Positions 1 to 11,900 of a DNA stretch of 43,846 nucleotides are shown here, piece after piece. Under the pieces are notes generated by a model. It had not been told where the DNA came from. It was given only the letters and a program-made list of their open reading frames with translations, and did no database searches. Source of the stretch: Plakobranchus ocellatus (lineage: Eukaryota > Mollusca > Gastropoda > Plakobranchidae). Made by a program: the position numbers and the translations under genes. The stretch covers positions 517,749-561,594 of the forward strand of contig BLXT01007004.1 of assembly GCA_019648995.1 (NCBI GenBank), written 5' to 3'. How positions within the stretch are numbered: position 1 is the stretch's first letter; every line of letters starts with the position of its first letter.

Positions 1-1
1 T

Positions 2-70
2 AGTAATAGTGATGATGAAAATGATGATGAATCTGTTCTGTTGAATATAATGTACCGAGTGGAAATATAA
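2..70 (+). CDS. Possible 3' end of a plus-strand coding region (partial)
   Basis: An open frame enters from the left edge and runs 22 codons to a TAA at 68-70. It reads as an acidic stretch (SNSDDENDDES) followed by a short hydrophobic tail. An AATAAA lies 55 bases after the stop (126-131), so the first 131 bases could be the last exon of a gene convergent with KCTD9. The peptide is too short to identify, and the acidic part comes from a GAT/GAA-rich run that could equally be a microsatellite. The case rests only on the open frame plus the poly(A) signal. Confidence 0.2.
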   Translation, partial: SNSDDENDDESVLLNIMYRVEI

Positions 71-125
71 TCAAAACGAGGCAATTTTTTTGTTCTATTT
101 AATCTTAGTTACTTGCAATGAGCTA

Positions 126-131
126 AATAAA
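126..131 (+). terminator. Candidate poly(A) signal AATAAA
   Basis: A canonical AATAAA lies 55 bases downstream of the possible stop codon at 68-70. In DNA this AT-rich the hexamer is common by chance, so it only has weight together with the open frame before it. Confidence 0.2.
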
Positions 132-3100
132 ATGATTAATCAAGGGATGTATATACACATTGAAAAAAGTGGTAAATTGCGAGTATAGAATTATAAATAA
201 TTAGCTTAAAATAATTTTTAAAACCCATGAAAATTATTTCTATGTATTTTGTTGGTTTTTTCATTGTTGAAAAAAAAATATTAAAACACTTAATTTATGA
301 TTTTATCTGTTTTATTAAAATAAATAAAAGTCTGTTTAAAAAAACAACAATAAAAGTGGGTAATACAAACAAAAATGCAGACATGACGAATAGAATAAAC
401 AAACTAAAAACTTTTGACTTTTGCAAATTTATTTGAATTAAAAAAAAAAAAATTTCCATGCAGATTTAAAACTATTGAAGGTAACAGCATTGCAACATCA
501 CTACTTGAAATTCAACAGTACATAACAAAGCGTTCAAAGGCAAAAAAATAACACCAACACATTTATTGACAGCAGGAAAAGTTTTGTGTGTAACAAGATT
601 GTAAGTTGCTCAGACTTGAAGACAAATATCAAAACAGTTGAAACATAGATGTTTTTGCCTTCATGCTCTTTTAAAATATTTCCTCAATCATATGACTTTT
701 GTATATCACTCACCCTACCATTGTTACAAAAACGTCAGATATGTGTTATTGATAATTATTTTCAATCAATACAAAAAGTATAGCTGTGATTGATCTTATG
801 GCCTGAGCAAGTGAAAAAGATATGCAATTCTTTTTACAACTACAAATGACAGTGCAGGGAGATAAATGGTAATCAAACCACAGTTGTAAGATATACAAGT
901 ATGTCAAACAAGATCTGTATCTTAAATTTTTCTATCTCCCACATGTTCGGATTTAGTGAACTGAATAAACAATAGAACAAATTCACATACATAATGTATA
1001 TCAAATAATTCATTAAGCCCTGAGTTATACTAGCTTTATTATAGTTTGAATACGAGTTACTATTTCTATCTTTCAAACCAATATTTATAAAACAAACAAG
1101 CATGCACTTGCATATTTTAATTCCAAGCAAAATTTACTTTATTTTGTGCCATCAAAATCTCTATGCTCAATAAGTGACTTAATATATTAGTATCCAATAT
1201 TAAAATAAGCAGTCTTCTGCATGAGAAGGTAATTTTATAACTTTTCTTACATTGCTTGTCTGGCATTTTTAAAGTTCAACATTGATAACTAATGTTTATT
1301 TTATTTGCATTTTCCTTGTTAGGAAAGGAGCTTTCAAGATTGCCTTGGTTTTTATTTTTTTATTCATGCATATAAAACTGGTTTTTATATGAGAAATTTC
1401 TTTAAAGCATAAACATTTTTTAGATTGTTAAAGTTGTGACACCTATAAATAAATCTAGATAAAAAAAAATATCGAATTTTAATTATGCTATGATCCAGCT
1501 TTGTTTTGACTGAAACTGAATCAGAAATTATATATTTAGAACATTTGAAATCATTCATACAGTCAGAGACTGCATTTGATAAGAATTGCAATGGCAAGAG
1601 CCAGGTCTCTAGAGTTATTGTAATTGTGTGCAATGATATTAAAGTTTTAATTCTTTTTTTTTTTATTTGGTTAAAACATATATAACAAGAAAAAAAAATA
1701 ATTTAAAATTCTTTTTGCTCAAAAGTTTTATTTGCAAAATTCAACATATTAAGACTGATCTCTACACATAAGAAAAAAAAAAATGCAACATATGCAACAT
1801 CCATAATTTGAAGAAAACTTTACCAATTGATTAAGGAATGCCAGGTGAGTTCATGAATGCAACACCAACTCTTGAAAAGGAGAGCAGCCGAATTTTAAAT
1901 TCGAAGCTTTCTCTATCTATAAACTTGATATCAGGATATTTATTTGTGTAATTTCATTTCAGCAGAAGATGGCCAAAGAATCTTTAAAGGCCCTGCACAC
2001 TTTGTGGCAGATACAAAGATAGGGTTAAATATTATACATATAAGGAGAATTTATCCGTTTTTTTCTAGACCAAAACAAGGGTCAATATATTGAAAAGTGC
2101 AAATTTTATTTTCTACAAAATGAATGGCAATTACATTTTTTTTCTTTTTTGTCCATGCGTTCCTGCATGCATGCAAGTTCCTTTTTTTTTTTCTTCAAGA
2201 TTTCACACTACTAAGAAGGAGAGACAAAAAGTCTCAAATTATTTTCAAATATCTGTTTAAGCTACATGTACAAGGTATTTCAAATGCCTTACCTCAAGTG
2301 TCAAAAGAAAAAACTTCGACACTCAGACTTCTGAAGTGAGAGAGGCATAAAGTCTCAGTTATCACATAAACAGCTTTTGAGAATCAGATCTTATATAAAG
2401 TGACTAGAATTTTGTATTATGTAAACCTACTGTTCAATAAACAATAAAAACAATCAAGAGTAAAGTTTACAAAAGGATAGCAAGTGTATCTACTTTGTAC
2501 ATGTGAAGCCAAAAGGTCTATAATAAATATGCCTTTAACATTACACAACTGCGAGTTGTTTCCAAGGAATTATTCACAGATATTTCACAAACAATATTTC
2601 ATTTTCCAATTGCACACCACAAGCCTAAAAATATTAATTACAGCAACAATAAGAATGTTGATAAAAAAGAAGGGATAGGAGCAAAATCTTTGTCAACTCT
2701 GGCATCGACATCATATAGGCAATAATAATTTTTAGCTGTTCCTATGCACAAGCTACCAAATTTTTCTTTCATTTTAGATATTTTGTGGATGGATCGCAAT
2801 TTTTTTTGTAGCTTTGACATGAGCACAGGATGTAATTGTATATCTGTGTTATTTCATTCAAAGCATCATATTGACAACAATTTATTGTTTGTTACAATTG
2901 CCCCGTCAATGAAAAATGGCAACCAGCTGAATATCAGAATATTAAGGGATTTTCCTTTCATTTATTACTGACCTAATGTAAGAATTGGATTGATTCAGAA
3001 AAAAAATCATAGAAGTCAACTTATTTGTTTGCTGATTTTGGTTTGACTGCCATCCCAGAAACCATTTTAGAAAGATGAAAAATTTATGTAAATGGTTTTT

Positions 3101-4532
3101 TTTTAATAATGGCAAACCTGAATCTCAGCTCAGTTCATCATTTGATGAGGAATATTAACAAAATGCATGCATACAATAGATAAATGCTAACAATGTTTGA
3201 GTGAATAACGGGATTTAATTTGGAATGGTTTGAAATTTGCTCATAAGGTTAAAATTCTTCAGTTTGTTCTTCAGTTGCTATTGTTTTTTGTCTCATTGCT
3301 TTTATGTTTGGATTTTTTTTTTTATGTATCTAAAGTTATACGCTACCTAGAAAAGTGAAAACCTCACCATCTTATCAAAGCTGGCACGTTCTTCAAAAGT
3401 TCAAACTACACTTGCTGCAAACAAACCCAATCACAACTTGTTCACTGCCTCTCTTTGACTTTTTAACCAAAGCTTATATGTGTAGCAGTATGACAAAATG
3501 AGTCAAGTTGACGTTTTGCATGACTGACTTTAAATGAAAACCATTAATTAGAGGGAAGAGAACTGCTTATATCTTTGTGGAGAACTTTTTAAAGACGTGC
3601 AAAATACTTTCTGTACATAAATCATTGAGAATATTAATTTACTTCTTTACTTTAATATTTAGAGTTGAACTCAGAGATGAAAATCCACAACTCAACTCAT
3701 TCTGTCAGACTGCTACACGTACATGTATTTCATACCAGTCTAAGAGCCAACGCAGACACATTTTGCTAATGAGAAATGCTAAAATTGTAAAATTGTGTGT
3801 GTTGGCAGCAGTACAGTTTCAGCCCAAGTTTATAAAATAATTCATACTTGACAGTGAAATTTTATCATTGGCCACTTTCAGTTTAGGATAAAGACAAAAA
3901 TACAAGATTGTCAATGTTAACATCAAATACATATTTAGAAAGTGCAAAGGGAAAACAGGAAGTTTCCATTTGTATTGAGATTGATACTTTTGAGCCTGAT
4001 AGCACTTTTGAAGCACACAAAAATTTTTTCCCCTTATTTTTTTAAGGAATTTTTTCAACAAATTTAAAATCTTTCATCTTGGCTTAAAATCAACAGTTTC
4101 ATCCAGTTCACACCATTGCAAATCTCAGATGAGGCAGTTTCAGGCTGTTATAATGGCTTAAAATATTCAAAATGTGGCTTCAGACCCATATAGGTTGATC
4201 TCAAAACATATGTTGGTTATCAAAAGATGGGCATTTGCATCTGCCCTCTTCCCAGATTATTGCATTGAAATAAATATTGAGAGTCTACTGCAAAAATTAA
4301 AAAGTTTAATAACCCGTCACATTCTCTATGAATCTTTTGCGGAAATAGGAGACATTTACTGAAGTTTGAACTTTAAATTTTGGGAGTGAGACTTTCTGCA
4401 GCATGACTTTCTATTCTGTCTTTAACCTTTTAACCCTGTTGCCCAGTTTAAGCAGCCTGACGAGGAAAAGGACAAGCTGTACAAGGTTTTTGCCTTGAGC
4501 TCTTCACTACTGCAGTTGAAATATGCTCTATA

Positions 4533-4569
4533 CAGGTAGTCCCATTCTGTTGATCAATGGGACTACTTG
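4533..4569. other. Hairpin-forming inverted repeat
   Basis: The arms GTAGTCCCATT (4536-4546) and AATGGGACTAC (4556-4566) are perfectly complementary over 11 bp around a 9-base loop. The stem extends by three outer pairs, one of them a G-T wobble. It could be part of the KCTD9 3' UTR if that UTR is long. The stem is short for a microRNA precursor, so no function is assigned. Confidence 0.35.
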
Positions 4570-5876
4570 CCTTATAATAATGCATTGAATTCAAGATAGC
4601 CAACCCAAATAAATCAAATAAATTTGAACACAGCTTTAAATACTCTGTGAGGCAAACTCAGGTTAATGTTTGTGTTTTGATACATTGTGCGCATGAAACA
4701 CATCTTTGCGTGACTGGGCTGAGAATGCTTGAATTAAACCTGATTCAAATGCAACAGTAGTGAAAGATTCCAGGGAACTGTTAGAATCTTTCAATATTCT
4801 GAAACTTTTTTTGTGTGTTCATCAATTTAGCCAGTAGCATATGAAATACTCCACTCAGTAACTCTAAAAGCCATTTTTTAAAAGAAAAAATACATTTATA
4901 AAGTTGCAATATAATTCACCTAAAATTAACACGACATTTTATAACTTGAAAAGTGAAAAAAAAATGTGTAGTGGCAGGGAAAAGGCTTATATTTACAATC
5001 TTTACCCTCTAAGGAATGTGCATAGTGTGATTTTTTTCAGGTAAAATTCTGAGAGGCTGAAAACTAGATGCAATGATATATTGAACTGGTTGTGCTTCTT
5101 TATGATCATTCTTTCCTTTCAATAATCAAAGCATGTTGTCCCCTTGAAGTGCTACACGCAACATGCTGTTGTATTCTGGAATATGATTTTGATATACAAA
5201 ACAGTGAAAAATAACAAGCTATATAACCTACTTAAGTAGAATATCTCTTTCATTTGATTGAGTGATAATGTATTCGTGGGTGTCATAAGGACTGAGTCAG
5301 ACCTATCGCGATTTTTATCAATGGAATTAAATTCCCTTCTCAAATGGTAAGTCTCAAACATATCATCGTCTTTGAGGCAGAATCTTTTATTGATTAGATT
5401 CCTTTGCTTTACTATCAACACAAGAAAAAAAAATTATTTTTATGGCAATTGTCCACAAATATTAATCATTACCTCTTTTTTGCTAAACCGATACAACACA
5501 AGCCATGTTCTTGTAGGCAAAGCTAATGAAGGTGTTAAAAGCTTTTAAATAGTTTCCCAAGCTTAAACTGTATGAAATACATGTGCGAGCCAAAAATTTA
5601 AAAGAAATTGTTACACAGGTAAAGAGAAAGTCCTCTTCTAGTTAAGTTTTCACAATAATTATCACAAATTGTTTAATACTTTAGATCTAAAAACATTTTT
5701 TTTAAATTGAGGTAACAATCACCCTGTATACCTAGCAACTTTGTTCACTCATTGGGCTTCATGGATACCAATTAATATGTCAGAATTGAGGTATAGATGA
5801 AACAGTCTGCAGTATATTTCACATCAAGCATGCAATCTGGCCCACAGCATGAATAACCATATTTTTTGGGCTGTCA

Positions 5877-5882
5877 TTTATT
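5877..5882 (-). terminator. Candidate KCTD9 poly(A) signal
   Basis: TTTATT on the plus strand gives AATAAA on the minus strand, 32 bases after the KCTD9 TAG. It is the nearest canonical signal. It would give an unusually short 3' UTR, and other AATAAA hexamers further on may be the ones used. Confidence 0.3.
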
Positions 5883-5913
5883 TCCATCCTGAATTGTAAA
5901 CTGAGAACACTCC

Positions 5914-8900
5914 CTAGCGAACAGCTTGAGCCATGTGTAACGGGTGTAGCATCAATTCAAAAGTTGCCCCTTTCAGATTGGCTCCACGCAGATTGGCCTC
6001 CTGAAGGTCACACCCAGTTAGGTCACAGTTCTGTGAATGAAAGGGTCAGAAGCAAAAGAGATTTATTCAATGCAAAGAGAGAAACATTCAGCATTAAATA
6101 CTTCAAAAAAAAAATATTTAAAAATGTTACTTACTAAAAATTAGAAAAGATAAAATCATTGCAGAGAATCATAAAATGATTTAGCAAAATAATGTACAAC
6201 ATGTTTGTTGGAAGTTTTAGGTGCTACCAATATTCTAATCACCATTAACAGACACTGTCAATTTTCATGTAGCAAGAAAATACAAAATTATGTACAATAT
6301 GTTCCCAAAAAAAAAAAAAATTTAAAGGACTAGCAATACTGTTATCTCCATTGACAGATATTGTCAATAATGTGTAGCAAAAAAAACAGGTACCACGGTA
6401 AAAGCATTAACAACCCTGCCATACTCTTTTTTGAAAAGCACTATCCCATTATTTTTTTACTCATTTTGTTGCTTCAGAAGTAAATTATTGAAACCAGCAG
6501 TGGTTAGAAGCTCTGCATATCAGATACATATGTTACCGAGGAAAAAAGTGAAAACAAGTTTTTAACATTAATTAGGCACTTCAGTATTATATTTTCCCCT
6601 GAATCTTTGCCTTTTTCACATCCTCTTGATAATTTATTTGAGAACTGAGATATTCTTCTAAACTCATCCTCACCTCTAAATCTGCCCCTGCCAACACAGC
6701 ACCTCTTAGATCACAGTTCTGCAAGTTGGCATTTTTCAATGTGGCCACCCGAAGATTAACACCAGCCATATGGCTACCCTCCAAGTCAACATTTTTCATC
6801 AATGCACCTGCGCATAAAAGAAAAAACAGAAAGATCTTAACTTTTCAAAATTTTACAAAATGTAGCAATTGAAAGAGCTATTGTAAAAATTTTTAAATGT
6901 GACAATTCATTACAAAATGAGTCATGTTTTGGCAATCGCATAATAGAGATATAAAAAAAAAAAAATTTTGGAAATTTGAGACAAAAATTTGTGTAATAGG
7001 CCAAAAGTTGTGTTCAATCCCCTCAACCTTTTTCAAATATTTTGTTTTATATCATGATAAGTGATTCTCAACAAACAACTTATTTTGTGTGGGAGCCACA
7101 TAAAGATAGAAATAAGAAAACTCAAACTTTAAATAGACAAGTTTTTACATTAATTTTTTTTAATTGCTACTTCTGGGCTTTTTTTTTCCCCCTTTTTTCA
7201 ATTTAAACTAGAACTCATTTTTATGAAATATATTAATCCTGTGCGGTGGTAAAAAAAAAAAAAAGTTACTACAAACCATAAATATTATCAGCCTTTACCT
7301 TCCATATTAGCCCTGCTTCCAGCAGGATCTTCAAAGTAACATCCTCTCATGGATGTGCCCTCCAAATTTGCACACAGCATTTTCACTCCTAGAAGATTTG
7401 CAGACTGAAAAAAAAAAAAATAAAAAATAAAAAAAAATAAAGTGCTAGATATTAGGGAAAGATTTAAGAATAGAAATAATAAATCTCCCCGCCAAAAAAA
7501 AGAAAAGTTTTAGTTTTCGAGGAAGATAAGCACACAGAAGATGGATACATGGGCTGGGAGAAGGGCTGGGAGAAAGAAAAAGAACAAAGAGGGTATAAAA
7601 GATGAGATGCATGTCTTCCTTTCTTAATGAATACTTTATCAGTTTAGTAAAACTTGAAAGTTCTTTTTTTAAGAAAACAGGCAGAGGAGGTTAGTGTTAT
7701 TAACCCAAGTAATCACAACTTTACCTGCTTGAAAAGGAAGTGGTAGATAACAAAAGAAATTATTTAATCAAACCTTTCTATCCTTTTTAAGAAGAATCAA
7801 GCCTTCCCAATATTATTGATTGTTTTTAAGCCTACAAAATTTTTGCCCATTGCCACAGACTTATTGAAACATATTAGAAAATTACAAAATGCAATTTTTA
7901 AGAATCTATCAATTTTTCGCATGAATGAAGTCTAACAGTAATATTAACTTTCCCTTAGATTAAGAAATGGCTTTTAAATTGGGCCTTGCCTACTACAGCC
8001 AGCATTTTGGCACAGCCAATTCGTGGACTGTTTCTACAAGAAAGAATTTAATCTTTGTGCTTTTACTCTTACTTTAATTGTTTAATGAAGCAGTTCTTTG
8101 TAAATCCTCAAGAACTAGCAATATTTTTTATGCATTTCTAAAGCTGTGTAAGACTTTACAAATAGTTGAGATTACTTCAAATGTGAGCACTATTTATAAT
8201 TAACAGACTAAAATCTTAATGAAGGCTGAAAGTTATGATTTGAATTTGATGTCTTACAGCTAGCAGTCTTTTGCATGAATTTTTTCCATGTGGCTTATAT
8301 TTCATAAAATAGCCGTGTCTTATGTGATTTCTATTTGGTATGGTTTCTGTTTGAGTTAGACTGCGAGATGTGAGCTGAATTGGTGGCTGTAAAGAATTGT
8401 TCTTGAGCAAGAATTAACTTTTTTTGAGGGATGACTTATATATCTATTGAAACATTTGTTCAAGCCTTTTTTCTTTAATGAATGAGGCAGCTGTCCTTTA
8501 ATGTTTTAATATGAAACAATAAGAAATCCACATCATTTAGATTCTGAACGATGTTATTCTTCTAATATTGTAAAACCCCATGAATCCTAGAAATTTACCA
8601 TATTAATAGCGTTATTGTTTGCTATGTGAAATTGATATTAACTATTTGATAGTTTTACCAAGATTGTCTAAATCACTTTTTGTCTGCCCTGTTCTTTTAA
8701 CTGTTCAAATGGTAAATAGTTATATCACTAATTTGCAACAATGTCAGGGTAAAAGAGTTAATATTGGTGTACACTTTAAAAAATCTTGCCTTCACACTCT
8801 ACTGACAATGAAGTTTATCAGGCATCTCTCATGAACTAATGATGACTTAATTTATTTTGAGATTTTTTAAAATTCAATCCACCAATTCGCAATTCATTAA

Positions 8901-11900
8901 TGTTTCAAAGGACAATTTTAGAGATTCTCGGTAATGTACCTATGGCTTATCCACACTAGCCATCATACTTACATCCACCACAGCCTTGCCAAGATCAGCC
9001 CTCTCAAAATTACAGAAGGAAAGATTTGCACCAGAGAGATTTGCCCTACGAAGTATGGCATATTTAAAATTGATGAATCTCAGGTCCAGCTTTGATAAAT
9101 TTGCCCCTGTGAAATTCATACCCTGCAAAGAACAGAAAAAAATTCACACTTGAATCTAATTTTAACAAAAGTAAAAAGTTATTATAAAGATTTCATGTAT
9201 TATTTTCATCTACTGCAAGTAATTTGTAGAAAAGAATAGTGAATTCAATATTGAGTACTGATTTGTAACTTTTGTAATTCTAAAGCATAGACAATATTTT
9301 TTTATAGTTGTTAATTTCTGTCACAAACCATATTATCTATTATTTAGCCCATTATGTTCTCAGCAATGACATAGTCTTAACTGTTTCAAGTAGGGAAAAA
9401 CTTTTTGGGAAAGACTTGAATTTTCTAGAAGAGAAAAGCAAAAGTTTTTATAAGATTATTTTTCTATGTAAGCATATTGAGAAAAGAGGCTGCGAAAACT
9501 AACTCACCTGACATCGAAGTTCTTGGTTGGTTGGTGTGGACAGCAAACGCAGAACTAGATCTCTTCTTGTGATAGGTGTGTTGTCATCGGGTTGTTGCTC
9601 ACGCTATAAAAAATTGGACAAAATATTTTCAACATTACTGAGAAAGACTAAGTAAAAGGAACATTTGCAATGGCAAAAGAGTCTTTAAATATTTGTTACT
9701 GGTTTTTTTTACAATATAAGTTATCATTTTAGAAGTTTTTTTTTAAATAGGAGAGACATAGAATTATCTCAAGCTGAAATATTTAAAAGAATGTATGACC
9801 ATACTATGAGCATAAGCCCTGATACCCAACCAAAAAAGACTAGAATTTTTTTTTTTACTGAATTCCTAGTCAACTGAAAATGGCCTCCAATGTGTCTGCT
9901 ACCCATATCATTGCTGATCCAGGACACAGGGTTCCCTGAAAATGGGTCTAGTATTATCAATATTCTAGGAGCATCTGTGACCATCAAGGTTGACAGTGAG
10001 CCTCTAGAATATATGTTTTACGCCATTTTTTCTCAAAAGATCAAATATATGGGCTATGTAGGATTAGGTGACCAGATCTGAGAGGGTTAAAAGTAAAAGC
10101 AGCCAAAATCAACTCTGAACTTCCCTATAAAAACCTGAGACTGAGGATCCTCAAATCTTCCTTTCCCACCTACCTTTCTGAATAATTGCACACAGCATTG
10201 AAATACATGAAACAATGGATGGACTCACAACCAAAAGAAGTTTGAAAAATTATCGGACAAATTTTACGAGTGAGTAATGGTGGTGTGGATACCTACACTG
10301 AATAGCCAAATGGCACAAAAACATAATCATTTCTTCATATGCTGCATCCATTGCTCTCACTAAGTTTCAGAGATATTCAAGACTCTTAAAAAGTTTTTTT
10401 TAACCAACTGTCAACATCGTGTCTCAAACAGACACTGATTATCACTTTGGGCAGCAACAGCTGAAAAAATAAAATAAATACCAAAGATGTGCATCATTCT
10501 TCAGAAGTAACAACCTAAGCCACAAAATGTTGTACTTGTGGTATCTCACCCATTGTTAATACCTGGAAATAAAACTGCACACTCTAATTAAAAAAAAATG
10601 ATGCAAGCAAAAATGAATGAAACAAAGTGATTCATCACAACATTCATAGCAAAAAAATTTGAAGAAATCCAATCCACTTTTCAATAATCAAGATGCCTGT
10701 CACATACAAAGCAAAAGAGAAAATAAAACCATCAGTATCTATCTCCAAACTGAATATAAGCCTCTGACAAAAACATATTCAACATTCTGAAAATTTAAAG
10801 CTCCTCGGACTGGGCAGAGAATGCTAAGGGTATACTGAACTATTGTGAATGCTTCTCATATCTTTTCTCACAAGTATGGCCCCAAGCTATACATAGAGGA
10901 CAGGGACCTGGATACAAGCATCAATGCTTTATGAACAAGACCCACTTGGTAACTAATCATGTTATAACTCAAAGAAAAGGAAATAATATGTTTTATTGCT
11001 ATTTATTTCAGGATACAGTACACTTTCATAATGTTTGAACACATGAGTCACAAGCATTTCCTGTCCACATCATATAAGAGGAAGTTAAAATATAAGAAAC
11101 CTCTCCAAGTGATTTTTTTTCCTTGACAGGGATTGATATCTGCACTTTTGATACACGATGAGGAAAAGGACAGTGCTGTTTATACCTGCACTGAAATCTT
11201 CTGTAGTAGTTCTACAGGTCTTTGGTCATTTTTCAGAATGAACAAAACCACATGTTTTTAAGCTTCATATACATTGAGCCTTAACAGTTCTTTGGTTGAT
11301 CCAGACAAGCAAAGGACCAGCCATGCCTCTGACTTTTTAGATTTACATAAGTGCCTAGCTCAGATCACCAATTAAGTAATTTAGATCCAAATTTAGTTAT
11401 AGCAAAAATGCACACTGGCTGATACTATTGATAGAGATTTTTTTCCATGAGCACTTTATATTTGTACCAATTCTACCTTCCCTCCACATATGTAGTCAAT
11501 AAATTTACAGCTATGATGCAGTTTGTCATCTTTAAGTTCAGTAGAAGGATCACTACCCTAAGAACACTAAGGGAAAAGTCTTCTTCAGCCATTTGAACAA
11601 CTCTGACTCTTTCAGTGAACTGAACACATGTTTTCTGTGCTTCAATCAAAGGAAAATCCGTAATGAATGAGAACCTTTTGTATTTTAGTAATCTGATGCA
11701 TTTTTAGTATTATTACAAAATCTTTGTAATACTAGGAAGGTATGGATTTAATGGAATGGCAGGTGTGAAAACTAATGCAGACCATCAGGCTAATTTGTGA
11801 AGGAAGTTGGATCATTTTCACAACCACATAAAAAATAATCAAAAGAGAGAGAGTGTCAATATGGAGGGATGTACAACAATAACAATAAAGATGGAAACCT

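Larger units (their letters stand above)
132..5913. other. KCTD9 3' UTR and/or intergenic DNA, no further gene seen
   Basis: This 5.8-kb AT-rich stretch lies past the KCTD9 stop codon. No ORF longer than about 90 codons is present, and the short ones show no recognisable motif, repeat composition or splice context. A long KCTD9 3' UTR could occupy part of it. The only structure I can point to is a hairpin at 4533-4569. No tRNA, rRNA or transposon coding sequence was recognised. Confidence 0.5.

Noticed and set aside
6500-6530. Plus-strand AGTGGTTAGAAGCTCTGC resembling a tRNA-like SINE head
   Set aside because: No B box downstream and no body similarity to the SINE at 37.2-37.4 kb.
9769-10081. 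Overlapping ORFs on both strands in a KCTD9 intron
   Set aside because: Short, mutually antisense, with no motif or splice context; nothing favours either.
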